NCBI RefSeq assembly: GCF_030268685.1
Contig: NZ_BSRQ01000015.1
Coordinates: forward strand, 1 to 64,000
Origin: Microtetraspora sp. NBRC 13810
GTDB lineage: Bacteria > Actinomycetota > Actinomycetes > Streptosporangiales > Streptosporangiaceae
DNA: 64,000 nt
Reading direction: 5' to 3'
Part shown: positions 7,235 through 14,804 of the stretch, piece after piece
Numbering within the stretch: position 1 is the first letter of the stretch
How the letters are laid out: each line of letters starts with the position of its first letter
Notes under the pieces: model-generated
Told to the model about the DNA's origin: nothing
Database searches by the model: none
What the model saw: the letters and a program-made list of their open reading frames with translations, nothing else
Made by a program: the position numbers and the translations under genes

Positions 7235-7744
7235 GTGAGGGTAGTAGCCGCGCTGATTGAGGCACATGAAGTGGGCTTCGATTACAGAGACGGTGCCGGC
7301 GTGGACTTTGAGCCATACCCCCAGTTCCTGACGGCAGCCGATACCGCGCAGTGGTGGCGGGCCTGGATGGGAAACCCCTCTGTCGATGGAGCCGAGTTTC
7401 GGGTGTTCGGGCAGGACGGTACTGGCGGTATGGCGGCGTTCTGGCTCGTCCGCAGCGGTGAGCCGCTCACGCAGCAGCCGGTGGTCTTCCTCGACTCTGA
7501 GGGCAGGACTGGGCTCGTAGCCCGCAACCTGGACGGCTACCTATGGCTGATTGCGGCCGGATTCGGCCCGTTCGAAGCAATGATGTACCCGACACATGAG
7601 CATGAGCCGCGCGCTGACGCGAGACTGACGCAGATCGCCGAACGCTGGGCACCGTCAGCCCGCCAGCCCGCGGCCGAGGTGATAGGCACCGCGCGGCAGG
7701 AGTTCCCGTACTTCGACGAGACGGTGGAGTCACTGTGTCGCTGA
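7235..7744 (+). CDS. Hypothetical cargo protein
   Basis: The 169-residue protein begins at a GTG (7235). It has an aromatic-rich N-terminal part (GFDYRDGAGVDFEPYPQFLTAADTAQWW), then FRVFGQDGTGGMAAFWLV and FLDSEGRTGLVARNLDGYLWLIAAG, the pattern of the SMI1/KNR4-like (SUKH) immunity group, though I would not insist on that assignment. The C-terminus is charged. It lies directly left of the arm repeats at 7766-7787, the presumed left end of the intact AICE-1 unit. Confidence 0.6.
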   Translation: MRVVAALIEAHEVGFDYRDGAGVDFEPYPQFLTAADTAQWWRAWMGNPSVDGAEFRVFGQDGTGGMAAFWLVRSGEPLTQQPVVFLDSEGRTGLVARNLDGYLWLIAAGFGPFEAMMYPTHEHEPRADARLTQIAERWAPSARQPAAEVIGTARQEFPYFDETVESLCR

Positions 7745-7765
7745 GGGACCGCTCGTCACCCTGGC

Positions 7766-7787
7766 TAATGGCACGCTAATGGCACGA
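7766..7787 (+). repeat. Arm-type repeats, second copy at the left of AICE-1
   Basis: Tandem TAATGGCACGC and TAATGGCACGA are identical to 5083-5104 and 18101-18122 and are followed by the same CGATCA. As in AICE-2 (18126), a minus-strand cargo gene ends within a few bases of them. The matching att core expected about 85 bases to the left is absent and has been replaced by the gene at 7235-7744. Confidence 0.6.
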
Positions 7788-7790
7788 CGA

Positions 7791-8249
7791 TCAAGGCTCT
7801 GAGCTGGGCTCGGCAAGGGACTCGGCGGCGATCGTGCGGAGTCGCGTGATCTCGGCGAAGATCTCTTGGTCGCTGAGCACGGACATGACGGTGAGCCCTT
7901 GCGGTCCCGGTTCGCTGTGGTACTTGCGGAGTGAGAAGCAGAGGCTGGCTCGGAGGTCTGCCAGTTCCCGGCGGAGCGCGTCGCGTTCGTTGGTCAGCTC
8001 TTCTACGTCGTCCAGGGTGAAGTGCGTCTGGGTGGGGCCGTCCATGGTCCTGTCGTGCTGGCCGGGATCCCAGAAGATGTCGACCTCGACGCCTTCAAGA
8101 GGGTCGCCACCGGGTGTCGCGTCTTGGGTGGTGGTCACGTTGAGATCTTCTATGCGGAGGGACCAATCCCCGGCGTTGACGTCGACCACGACGGGGGTTT
8201 CGCCGGGCAGGCCGGTGAGGTAGTCGAGGAGTTGGCGGACGGTGAGCAT
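7791..8249 (-). CDS. Hypothetical cargo protein with a coiled-coil segment
   Basis: The 152-residue protein starts at the ATG at 8249 (MLTVRQLLDYLTGLPGETPVVVDVN). The first half resembles short regulatory or phage-type proteins that begin with a LTVGQLIEALSALP motif. The second half contains a heptad-rich stretch LDDVEELTNERDALRRELADLRASL, probably a coiled coil. No enzyme motif is present. The gene is divergent from the DUF4265 gene, with repeat A between the two, the same layout as 18612-19091 and the HNH gene in AICE-2. Confidence 0.65.
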   Translation of the reverse strand: MLTVRQLLDYLTGLPGETPVVVDVNAGDWSLRIEDLNVTTTQDATPGGDPLEGVEVDIFWDPGQHDRTMDGPTQTHFTLDDVEELTNERDALRRELADLRASLCFSLRKYHSEPGPQGLTVMSVLSDQEIFAEITRLRTIAAESLAEPSSEP

Positions 8250-8289
8250 AGGCGCAGGGTGGCATGGACTGCGCACCTACGTACACTCC

Positions 8290-8520
8290 GCCCGTCTGAT
8301 CATCCCGTCCGCCGTCGACCCGCCCGAAGGGGAAGCGGGACAGGGCCAGGGGTCAAGGTGGAGCGCCCCGCGGACGAACGACCTTGACCCCTGGCCCTGG
8401 TCTGCTCGGCTTGTCCCGGGTCGATGGCGGGAGGGATGATCAGGCCCTTACCTCAACTGTTGAGGACCGGATGGCTTTCGCGGGTCCTCGGCGATCATCC
8501 CGGAGCCGGAGTGCCCCCGC
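8290..8520 (+). repeat. Repeat A, full copy in AICE-1
   Basis: The element has an outer inverted repeat (8296-8321 with 8418-8443, beginning CTGATCATCCCG and ending GGGATGATCAG), a small CCCGC/GCGGG hairpin, and a perfect 19-bp inner stem (8341-8359 CAGGGCCAGGGGTCAAGGT with 8381-8399) around a 21-nt loop. The right part repeats the GATCATCCCGGAG motif. The copy at 19125-19352 keeps all of this but with a different inner stem. No frame through it looks coding. It separates two divergent cargo genes. Confidence 0.85.
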
Positions 8521-8584
8521 GCCTGAGACGAAAAGATCGAATGACCTACACTCTGCCGCACTAGGTGACGGCAAAGGAACCACG

Positions 8585-9070
8585 ATGTCCCTCGACAATC
8601 ACGTGAAGGTCATCTTTCCCTTGGAACGAGACGAGGACGATTGGCCGCCAGCGGGTGAGGAGTCCATATGGGCGGAGGTCACCGACGAGCCGGAGGTTGT
8701 ACGCCTGGCGAACACGCCGTTCTTTGTGCGTGGGGTGGCTTGGGGTGATCGGGTCCACGTACGCCGAGACGCTAACGATGGGTCCTGGCAGTACGAGGCG
8801 TTAGTTCAGGAGTCGGGTCACTCGACGGTGCGCATCGTGCTATCTGACGAGGGATACGTGTCAAAGATCCATGCCAAACTGGCGGAGTTGGGATGTGAGT
8901 GGACGGGCATCCGCGCGTTCCCCAACTTAATCGCGGTTGATGTTCCTCCGGGCCTCCCCTACGGTCCGCTTCGGGCCTGGCTCGATGAGGGGGAAAAGGC
9001 CGATCGCCTTGGGTTCGAGGAAGGATGCATTTCTGCTCACCACCGCGCAGGCTGGGATCAGACGCGCTGA
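8585..9070 (+). CDS. DUF4265 domain protein (cassette cargo)
   Basis: The 161-residue protein matches the DUF4265 family from end to end: VKVIFPLERDEDDWPP at the start, ESIWAEVTDEPEVVRLANTPFFVRGVAWGD in the middle, then SGHSTVRIVL, LAELGCEW and NLIAVDVPPGLPYGPLRAWLDEGE. The family is typical of actinomycete variable and polymorphic-toxin regions and its biochemical role is unknown. The ATG at 8585 follows AAAGGAACCACG. It is the only gene between repeat A (8290-8520) and repeat B (9130-9240). Confidence 0.8.
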   Translation: MSLDNHVKVIFPLERDEDDWPPAGEESIWAEVTDEPEVVRLANTPFFVRGVAWGDRVHVRRDANDGSWQYEALVQESGHSTVRIVLSDEGYVSKIHAKLAELGCEWTGIRAFPNLIAVDVPPGLPYGPLRAWLDEGEKADRLGFEEGCISAHHRAGWDQTR

Positions 9071-9129
9071 GCACTGACCTCTACGCCGGGGATCGATGGC
9101 GGATGCATGCATTGAAGGTCTACCGCGGA

Positions 9130-9240
9130 CCGTATTGGTGCGACCCGAGCTGCTGCCGGCCGGGACCGGCCCCCAGGCCGCATGCCCGGCCGGCGAGCGG
9201 GCGTTGGGCGCGAGGCGGCGCGGAGCGACGCCCTTGATAC
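9130..9240 (+). repeat. Repeat B, copy in AICE-1
   Basis: The copy starts in CGACCCGAGCTGCTG, contains the stem GCCGGCCGGG (9155-9164) / CCCGGCCGGC (9185-9194) around the conserved loop ACCGGCCCCCAGGCCGCATG, and ends with GCGGCGCGGAGCGACGCCC and TTGAT. The AICE-2 copy (20048-20168) is nearly identical over about 95 bases although the genes before and after are unrelated. Confidence 0.8.
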
Positions 9241-9270
9241 CCATGAGATCAATTCGGCAATGTTGCGGGC

Positions 9271-9609
9271 ATGGCTGAGTTCATCGAGGTGCACGTGACG
9301 GCCGGTGATCGGGATGAGGCCGAGCGGATGTGTTCGGCAGTGGTGGAGCGGCGGCTGGCGTCGGCTGCCCAGGTGGTCGCGCCGATCTCCTCGACCTACT
9401 GGTGGGCGGGTGAGGTCCGGCGGTCGGAGGAGTGGCTGGTGTTCATGAAGACCACCGGTGATCGCTTCGAGGAACTGGCGGCCTGTGTGCGAGAGCTGCA
9501 CTCCTATGAGGTGCCACAGATCATCGCCGTCCCGCTGGTGTACGGCACGGCCGACTACTTGGAATGGATCAGGCGGGAGACGTCCCCCGGGACCGGCGGG
9601 TGGCGATGA
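9271..9609 (+). CDS. cutA: CutA-type divalent cation tolerance protein
   Basis: The 112-residue protein has the full CutA fold signature: IEVHVTAGDRDEAERMCSAVVERRLASAAQV at the N-terminus, ISSTYWWAGEVRRSEEWLVFMKTT in the middle, and HSYEVPQIIAVPLVYGTADYLEWI, with the conserved EVPQI strand. CutA proteins form trimers; they are linked to copper tolerance in some bacteria, but the general role is unsettled. It follows repeat B and converges on the XRE gene, overlapping it by 41 bases. In AICE-2 the same slot holds a Nudix hydrolase. Confidence 0.9.
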   Translation: MAEFIEVHVTAGDRDEAERMCSAVVERRLASAAQVVAPISSTYWWAGEVRRSEEWLVFMKTTGDRFEELAACVRELHSYEVPQIIAVPLVYGTADYLEWIRRETSPGTGGWR

Positions 9610-11020
9610 TGTCGCCGAGGAGTTCCCGGGCGGCCTGGTCGGGCCTGGTGGCGAGTGCCTGTTCCACCTTGGCGAGGTGTTTCATGCCCCAGGTGGATTC
9701 GGAGCGCTGGGCGGCTTCCAGGGAACGGCGGGCGTAGGAGACGCCCTCGCTCACGTCGCCGATCTGGAGTTGGGCTTGGGCGATGTCGGCGTAGATGACG
9801 GCGACTATCTTGCGGTCGGAGTCCTGGGCGGCCGAGGACAGAGCGGCTTGCCCGGCCTCGATCACGCGGCGTTCGTCGCCGAGTCGTACGTAGGTTGAGA
9901 GCTGGAAGGCAGCGATGCGGCCGGGGTCGAGGAAGCGGGTCCAGGCGCGCTCACGGTGGGGGCGGGCTCGGCTGTATGCCTCTTCCGCCCGGTGCAGGCG
10001 GTCGATGGCCTGCCGGTCGCCGAGGCCGGCCAGTTCTTCGGCTTCGCGGCACAGCAGCCATGCGCGTGTGGCGTCGTCGCCGTCCGCGGGGAGGTACGCC
10101 TGTGCCTGTCGCAGGACGTCGACGGCGGCTCGGCCTTCGACGGCGTAGGACTTGTAGCCCAGGCCGCACGCCTGGATGACCGGGTGTCCGCTCTCCTTGG
10201 CGGTCAGGGCGGCGACGCGATCGAATGAGGCAGACTGGCCGGGCTGTTTGAGGTCCCAGGCGATCCAGGCGGCCAGGGTGGCGGCTTCTCCGGCGCTGGC
10301 GGCCAGGCGGCGGCGGTACCGGTCGGCAGGGTTGCCGTGGAGCAGGGTGCTCAGTTCGTTGATATGGCCGGTGAGCCCTTGGTAGATCGTCCTGGCGGGG
10401 AGTACCGATTCCAGCCGGTGGAAGCCGATGGTCCGGGCCTCCAGGCGTTCCACGATGTCCTCGTCGAGCGACTGCGGGCCGCTAAGGGCGCGTGACAGCC
10501 GCTCCCAGGGGTCGGTGATGCTGGCGCCGACTTCGGCGGTCATACCGGCGGCCAGGAGCAACATGGTTCTTCGGTCCATGCGGGTGTCCAGCCTTCCCAC
10601 TACCCAGGCCAGCGTCGGGAGATCGATATCTCCGGGATCGCCCGTCTGGTGGTCGTCCACAGCAACTTGTCCCACGGTAGGCAGGGCACTTGCTGGGGTT
10701 CCATCCCGACGCGGGATGCGTGTGGGCTGGGCAGGTGCCAGGCCAAGGGTCATGCGGGCGGGGTCGGGCAGGTGCAGGCCGTCGGCGATGCGCTCGATGA
10801 CCTCGAACGAGGTGACCTGCACGGTTCCTTTCATGATTTCGCTGATCTTGCCCTGGCTGAGGTTCACCGCGACGCCGATGCGGGTCTGGCTGACTCCGGC
10901 GTACTGGCGGACCAGTCGCAAAATTGTGCCGATGTCGCGATTTCGGAGGGCTGTGAGCATTTCGGGGCGTTGCCAGAGGTCAGCCGGTATGACGACCGGT
11001 TGTGCCGCATGTGCGGGCAT
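9569..11020 (-). CDS. XRE-family regulator with TPR-like C-terminal region
   Basis: The 483-residue protein begins at the ATG at 11020, preceded by GGGATAAGG. An N-terminal helix-turn-helix (IGTILRLVRQYAGVSQTRIGVAVNLSQGKISEIMKG, about residues 30-70) is followed by a long helical region with Ala/Leu-rich repeats (AATLAAWIAWDL, DDATRAWLLCREAEELAGLGD, VIYADIAQAQLQIGDVSEGVSYARRSLEAA) that reads as tetratricopeptide repeats. The protein at 20793-22010 in AICE-2 has the same design. This fits a control gene of the accessory region, possibly peptide- or ligand-responsive. It is divergent from the small genes at 11164-11627. Confidence 0.85.
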   Translation of the reverse strand: MPAHAAQPVVIPADLWQRPEMLTALRNRDIGTILRLVRQYAGVSQTRIGVAVNLSQGKISEIMKGTVQVTSFEVIERIADGLHLPDPARMTLGLAPAQPTRIPRRDGTPASALPTVGQVAVDDHQTGDPGDIDLPTLAWVVGRLDTRMDRRTMLLLAAGMTAEVGASITDPWERLSRALSGPQSLDEDIVERLEARTIGFHRLESVLPARTIYQGLTGHINELSTLLHGNPADRYRRRLAASAGEAATLAAWIAWDLKQPGQSASFDRVAALTAKESGHPVIQACGLGYKSYAVEGRAAVDVLRQAQAYLPADGDDATRAWLLCREAEELAGLGDRQAIDRLHRAEEAYSRARPHRERAWTRFLDPGRIAAFQLSTYVRLGDERRVIEAGQAALSSAAQDSDRKIVAVIYADIAQAQLQIGDVSEGVSYARRSLEAAQRSESTWGMKHLAKVEQALATRPDQAARELLGDIIATRRSRGTSPA

Positions 11021-11163
11021 CTGCCTTATCCCCTTGCGTCCTTGGACTGGCGGTAGTCCAACGCTCACGGCTTGGAGTCATCCCGTCAAGGGATACCGGC
11101 CATCCGGCGCAGGGATGTCGCCTCGGGATGGGATGCGTATCCCCTGGTGAAGAACCTTGATCC

Positions 11164-11340
11164 ATGACGACCAAGGGGGAGCCGAGAAGCGAGAGGTGCC
11201 GAGCCTGCCGGGGTAAGGGCTGGCGCTGGGTCCGCAAGAGCCGGGCCGGTGCCGGGCAGCGCCTGGACGGCGGGGCGATCGAGCTGGGGCAGGTCGGCTG
11301 CTTTGAGTGCTCTGGTGTGGGGAGACGGCGGGTGGCGTGA
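11164..11340 (+). CDS. Small zinc-ribbon protein (CxxCxGxG)
   Basis: This 58-residue product carries CRACRGKGW near the N-terminus and CFECSGVG near the C-terminus, two DnaJ-type CxxCxGxG motifs likely to bind one zinc. A longer homologous gene with CTACDGRGW and CVYCDGP lies at the same position in AICE-2 (22127-22537). Its stop overlaps the ATG of the next gene (ATGA-type junction at 11340), so the two are translationally coupled. The role in the element is unknown. Confidence 0.65.
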   Translation: MTTKGEPRSERCRACRGKGWRWVRKSRAGAGQRLDGGAIELGQVGCFECSGVGRRRVA

Positions 11341-11627
11341 TGGAGATCATCATGAGCTGTATGAGCCCGCATGTGTCGCTGGCTCGGCGGGATCACATGC
11401 GGCTGGTCTGGCAGGAGCCGTATCACGGTGTGGAGCGGGTCCGGGTGCTGTTGTGGACATGTGACTGCCGGGCAACGGTCTATGAGCTGTGCCAGGCGGG
11501 CGGGCAGACGTTCCTGCGCCGGACGCTGCGGTTCGAGAAGGAACGGCAGGTGCACGAGACGTACCGGTGGACGTTCGCGCAGGCGTACGAAATCTGGGTG
11601 GCGTTGCTCTGCGGCGCGGCCCGGTAA
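11340..11627 (+). CDS. Small conserved AICE protein
   Basis: The 95-residue protein starts at the ATG overlapping the preceding stop. It contains RVLLWTCDCRATVYELCQAGGQTFLRRTLR and ends with AYEIWVALLCGAAR. The AICE-2 product at 22534-22836 shows the same arrangement (VVAWTCHEHRETWYELCSAGGLVFVRRM, ending in VWVALLSGRVR), so the family is conserved between the elements although identity is modest. The C.C..YELC.AGG core is the recognisable part. No function is known to me. Confidence 0.65.
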   Translation: MEIIMSCMSPHVSLARRDHMRLVWQEPYHGVERVRVLLWTCDCRATVYELCQAGGQTFLRRTLRFEKERQVHETYRWTFAQAYEIWVALLCGAAR

Positions 11628-11685
11628 GTCCTGGTGACGGTGTCCTGTCGGTTGAAGGGGTTCGCATGGGCAACATGCGCTGCTA

Positions 11686-11705
11686 GCCTGCTTGGCTAGG
11701 CAGGC
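11686..11705. promoter_or_regulatory. Operator-like palindrome upstream of gntR (AICE-1)
   Basis: GCCTGCTTGGCTAGGCAGGC is a near-perfect 20-bp palindrome ending 20 bases before the gntR start. Its CTTGG half resembles the CTTGACTGGCCAAG-type sites before pra (12490-12563), so it probably serves autoregulation. Confidence 0.5.
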
Positions 11706-11725
11706 ATGTTGATTGTGGGGCTCTG

Positions 11726-12457
11726 ATGACGTTTGAATATACGCCGCCGAAGTATGCGCAACTGATCGCGGAGCTGGAACGGCGCATCGATTCGGGCGAG
11801 TACCCGCCGGGTTCCCCGCTGCCCAGCGAACACCAGCTCATGGCGGAGTTCGGGATGGCCCGCCCGACCGTGGTCAAGGCGCTGGGCGTACTACGCGATC
11901 AAGGCTGGATCGTCACGCATCAGGGCAAGGGCCGCTTTGTGCGCGGGCGTCCCGCGATGCCGACCGCCCAGCAGGTCAGGACCGGGCGTGAGCTGCTGGA
12001 TCGGAACGAGGCCCAGGTATCCGGGCGGCTGCTCAGTGCCGGTGAGGTGGAGGCGCCCAACAGGATCGCGACCTATCTCGGCATCAAGCCCGCCTCGCCG
12101 GTCGTGCTGCGCCGGTCGTTGGTGGAGCATGACGGGGAGCCGATCGAGATCTCTTCGGCGTGGCTGCCGGTCGCGGTGGCTGACGGTACGGCGCTGGCCG
12201 AGTCCGCCGATCTCAAGCACGGGGTCCGCCGGTATGTGGAGAGCGCGGCCGGCGCTTCCCTGGATCACATCGTCGAGCACGTCACCGCGCGGAACCCGAC
12301 CAAGGAGGAGTGTGGCCTTCTCGGGGTGAAGAGTTCAGCCGCGCTGCTGACCGTGTACGCGGTCGCCTGTGACGCGACGGGCAGGCCGTGGGTGGTCGTG
12401 GAGACCGTTCTTCCCGGCGATCGTCACGAGCTGGAAGACGCGTATCCGATCTTGTAG
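11726..12457 (+). CDS. GntR/UTRA-family repressor (KorSA-like)
   Basis: The 243-residue protein has an N-terminal winged helix typical of GntR regulators (YAQLIAELERRIDSGEYPPGSPLPSEHQLMAEFGMARPTVVKALGVLRDQGWI, residues 9-65) and a C-terminal UTRA ligand-binding domain (VVLRRSLVEHDGEPIEISSAWLP, and DHIVEHVTARNPTKEECGLLG). In AICEs such as pSAM2 the equivalent protein (KorSA) represses pra and keeps the element silent. Here it lies directly upstream of pra, and palindromes are present before both genes. The AICE-2 homolog at 22929-23645 has a different recognition helix (VGRTTVVRALQTL against MARPTVVKALGVL). Confidence 0.88.
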   Translation: MTFEYTPPKYAQLIAELERRIDSGEYPPGSPLPSEHQLMAEFGMARPTVVKALGVLRDQGWIVTHQGKGRFVRGRPAMPTAQQVRTGRELLDRNEAQVSGRLLSAGEVEAPNRIATYLGIKPASPVVLRRSLVEHDGEPIEISSAWLPVAVADGTALAESADLKHGVRRYVESAAGASLDHIVEHVTARNPTKEECGLLGVKSSAALLTVYAVACDATGRPWVVVETVLPGDRHELEDAYPIL

Positions 12458-12489
12458 CTCCAACTTTCTCGCGAAGCCCGCTTGGTGCA

Positions 12490-12563
12490 CTTGACTGGCC
12501 AAGTGGGCTTCGTGCTTAATGGAGTCACACAGCTTGGTCAGTCAAGCAGTCTGACCAGTCAAG
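12490..12563. promoter_or_regulatory. Operator cluster and promoter of the pra operon (AICE-1)
   Basis: Three related 14-bp sites are visible: CTTGACTGGCCAAG (12490-12503), CTTGGTCAGTCAAG (12533-12546) and TCTGACCAGTCAAG (12550-12563). The first overlaps a possible -35 TTGACT, with CTTAAT 18 bases on as -10. The arrangement suggests repression by the adjacent GntR protein. Confidence 0.65.
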
Positions 12564-12578
12564 AGAGGAGATCGCATT

Positions 12579-13001
12579 ATGGCTATCCAGGGACCCATTC
12601 CGGTGACGTTCGGGCAGGTCTTCCCGCACGGCTGCTTCGCCGTGGGAGACGTCGAGCCCGTCAAGGACTTCGAAGCCTCCACCAACGGCCGGTTCGTCCA
12701 GGCCAGGGACAAGCAGACGGGCGAACTCGTCTGGCAGATCCCGGTCATGGACGCCGACCCGACCCTCAAGGCGGCACAGAAAACGGTGTCGGTGAAGCTC
12801 CTCGGCGCGGTACAGCCGGTTCCCCCGGCGCCGGTGGCGGGCGTGCCGTTCGTCCCGGTGGAGTTCGACGGCCTGACCATCACGCCCTACGTCAACGGCG
12901 CGGGACGGCTGGCCTACTCGATCAAGGCGCGGCAGATCCTCGCTCCGCGCACCAACACCAGCACGACCAAGACCACGAGCAAGGAGGCAGCAGCGGCATG
13001 A
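12579..13001 (+). CDS. pra: Plasmid replication, integration and excision activator (Pra)
   Basis: The 140-residue protein matches the AICE activator family by its opening MAIQGPIPVTFGQVFPHGC, the VEPVKDFEAST segment, VMDADPTLKAAQKTVSVKLL and FDGLTITPYV. In pSAM2 Pra turns on replication, excision and integration genes. The C-terminal tail is Thr/Lys/Ala-rich. A ribosome-binding site AGAGAGGAG precedes the ATG. The next gene overlaps its stop by four bases. A close paralog lies in AICE-2 at 24394-24828. Confidence 0.85.
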   Translation: MAIQGPIPVTFGQVFPHGCFAVGDVEPVKDFEASTNGRFVQARDKQTGELVWQIPVMDADPTLKAAQKTVSVKLLGAVQPVPPAPVAGVPFVPVEFDGLTITPYVNGAGRLAYSIKARQILAPRTNTSTTKTTSKEAAAA

Positions 13002-13291
13002 CCGGCTTCACCTACACCAGCGTCTCACTGGCACCCGGTTCTGAGCCTCGTGTGGCGATCTCCGTCTTCCTCGATGAGAGCACAGAGGTCAGCTACTTCC
13101 CAACTACGCCCGATGGGCGGGCATTCATCGCGATCAAGCACGGCAAGGTGTCCGTGCACCTCGGAATCTCCTCGGACGCCGAGATCATCGATGAAGACCT
13201 CCGGCTCGCCCGGGAGCTGCACGACGCGACGGCGCGGTTCCTGGCCGATTGCGAGCGCCTGCACGCCGATCAGGACTCGGCTGCGGCCTGA
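12998..13291 (+). CDS. Small AICE backbone protein of unknown function
   Basis: This 97-residue protein begins with an ATG overlapping the pra stop (ATGA). It reads VSLAPGSEPRVAISVFLDESTEV, AFIAIKHGKVSVHLGISSD and, in the last third, a helix DLRLARELHDATARFLADCERLH. The product at 24825-25133 in AICE-2 shows the same pattern (DLDLARQIRDAASRYLADCQRLH), so it is a true backbone gene placed between pra and traB. It has no membrane segment and no recognisable motif. A role in transfer or its control is inferred only from position. Confidence 0.75.
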   Translation: MTGFTYTSVSLAPGSEPRVAISVFLDESTEVSYFPTTPDGRAFIAIKHGKVSVHLGISSDAEIIDEDLRLARELHDATARFLADCERLHADQDSAAA

Positions 13292-13300
13292 CAGGTAAGC

Positions 13301-13334
13301 GGGGCCGCTGGAAGCGGCAACTTCCGGCGGCCCC
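13301..13334. other. 34-nt hairpin before traB, identical in both AICEs
   Basis: GGGGCCGC pairs with GCGGCCCC and, after one unpaired base on each side, GGAAG pairs with CTTCC around a CGGCAA loop. The same 34 bases occur at 25143-25176, also between the small gene and traB, while neighbouring coding DNA has diverged. There is no T-tract. It may be an RNA regulator of traB or a DNA site such as clt. Confidence 0.75.
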
Positions 13335-13376
13335 CTGGATCTCTCCCGACACCTCATCAAGAGAGGACATCAGCAT

Positions 13377-14804
13377 ATGTGGCGACGACTGCCCGGCGAA
13401 GAAACCGCGGGACTGGTCTCCACGAGTCCCGGGACACCGGTCGTGTTCCGGCCCACCGTGGTCCCCACCCCCGCCTTCATCACGATCATCATCTTGACGT
13501 GGCGTCTGATCTGGGGCGCCCTCATCACCATCTATCTGCACCCGATTGCGGCAAGCCTCGTAGCCGCGACCGCGACCGCGACGGTAGTGCTCGGCTGGAA
13601 AGTCACGCTCTTCGGGGCGGGGGCCGTGGCGTCTGCCCTTGCGCTGTGGGCGAATCTGGCCTTCCCTTCATTCCTCACCTGGGTCGGCTGGCCGCTGCTG
13701 GCGTTCTGGCGGTGGCTGTGGATCTACCGGCGTCACTGGCTCGCCGTCGTCGCCGTTTCCGGCCTGGGCCGCTCCCTCAAGGGGCGCGACTTCACTCCCC
13801 ACCTCGTGGGCGTCCGCTGTGACGGCCAGGTGGACCGGGTGACGGTAAAGATGCTGAAGGGCCAAAGCGACAAGGAGTGGTGCGACCGGAGTCCCAACCT
13901 CGCGCACGGCTTCGGCGCTACCTCGTGCCGGGTGTCGGTGGAAAAGGCCGGCCGACTGGTGCTGACCTTCCCGCGCCGTGACCCGCTGGCAGTGCCGTTG
14001 CCTGCGCGGCCTCTGCCCGAGTGGCCATCCGTGGGACCGGTGGAGATCGGCCAGTGTGAGGACGGCACGCCGTACAAGCTCAAGGTGCATGGCACGCACA
14101 TCCTGATCGCCGGAGCGACCGGGGCCGGTAAGGGGTCGTGGCTGTGGTCGGTGATCCGTGGGCTGTTGCCTGCGGCGCGTGCTGGGCTGGTCCAACTGTG
14201 GGCGATGGACCCCAAGCTCATGGAGCTGTCATTCGGCCGGTCGCTGTTCCACCGCTACGCCGACGCCCCCGAAGATTGCGCCTACCTGCTCGAAGAGGCC
14301 GTGAAGGTCATGCAGGAACGGGCGGCACGGTATGCCGGGGTCCGGCGCAACCACGTCCCGACGATCGCCGACCCGTTCATCTTGCTCCTGGTGGATGAGC
14401 TGGCGTTCCTCACCGCGTATCAGGCCGACAAGGGCCTCAAGCAGCGCATCACGGCGGCCCTGGCCACGTTGACGACGCAGGGCCGGGCGGTCGGTGTCGG
14501 GGTCATGGCGGCGTTGCAGGACCCGCGCAAGGACGTCGTGTCAATCCGCAACCTGTTCCCCGACAAGGTCGCGCTCAGGCTGGATGAGTCCGAACAGGTG
14601 GACATGGTCCTCGGCGACGGCGCTCGGGACCGGGGCGCGCTGGCCGACCTGATCTCACCCGATCCCGCGATCGGCGCGGGCGTCGGATACGTCTGGCTGG
14701 AGACCTCGCCCGATCCGGTGCGGGTGCGGGCGGCATACGTGTCGGACAACGACATCCGGCACATGGTCCTGCGCTACGGCCGGGGGACAGGTGAGGCCCT
14801 GTGA
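13377..14804 (+). CDS. traB: TraB-type FtsK/SpoIIIE DNA translocase (conjugation)
   Basis: The 475-residue protein has hydrophobic N-terminal segments (residues about 35-110: FITIIILTWRLIWGAL, ATATATVVLGWKVTLFGAGAVASALAL) and a C-terminal FtsK-type ATPase. Walker A is GATGAGKGSW at about residue 246 and Walker B is ILLLVDELAFL at about 340. Proteins of this size transfer AICEs as double-stranded DNA between hyphae and recognise short repeats in the clt locus. The ATG is preceded by GAGAGGACATCAGCAT. Its stop overlaps the GTG of rep. The AICE-2 copy is 480 residues long. Confidence 0.93.
   Translation: MWRRLPGEETAGLVSTSPGTPVVFRPTVVPTPAFITIIILTWRLIWGALITIYLHPIAASLVAATATATVVLGWKVTLFGAGAVASALALWANLAFPSFLTWVGWPLLAFWRWLWIYRRHWLAVVAVSGLGRSLKGRDFTPHLVGVRCDGQVDRVTVKMLKGQSDKEWCDRSPNLAHGFGATSCRVSVEKAGRLVLTFPRRDPLAVPLPARPLPEWPSVGPVEIGQCEDGTPYKLKVHGTHILIAGATGAGKGSWLWSVIRGLLPAARAGLVQLWAMDPKLMELSFGRSLFHRYADAPEDCAYLLEEAVKVMQERAARYAGVRRNHVPTIADPFILLLVDELAFLTAYQADKGLKQRITAALATLTTQGRAVGVGVMAALQDPRKDVVSIRNLFPDKVALRLDESEQVDMVLGDGARDRGALADLISPDPAIGAGVGYVWLETSPDPVRVRAAYVSDNDIRHMVLRYGRGTGEAL

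Noticed and set aside
8290-8520. Repeat A as a retron msr-msd region
   Set aside because: The long inner hairpin and outer inverted repeats recall a retron RNA, but no reverse transcriptase gene is anywhere in the window and the neighbouring gene differs at each copy.
8290-9240. Repeats A and B as the two halves of a group I or group II intron, or ends of an IS200/IS605-like element
   Set aside because: I see no domain V-like or P7-like core, the cargo occurs in both orientations, no TnpA or TnpB gene is present, and the arms are much larger than subterminal hairpins of that IS family. A TTGAT after repeat B is too short to be evidence.
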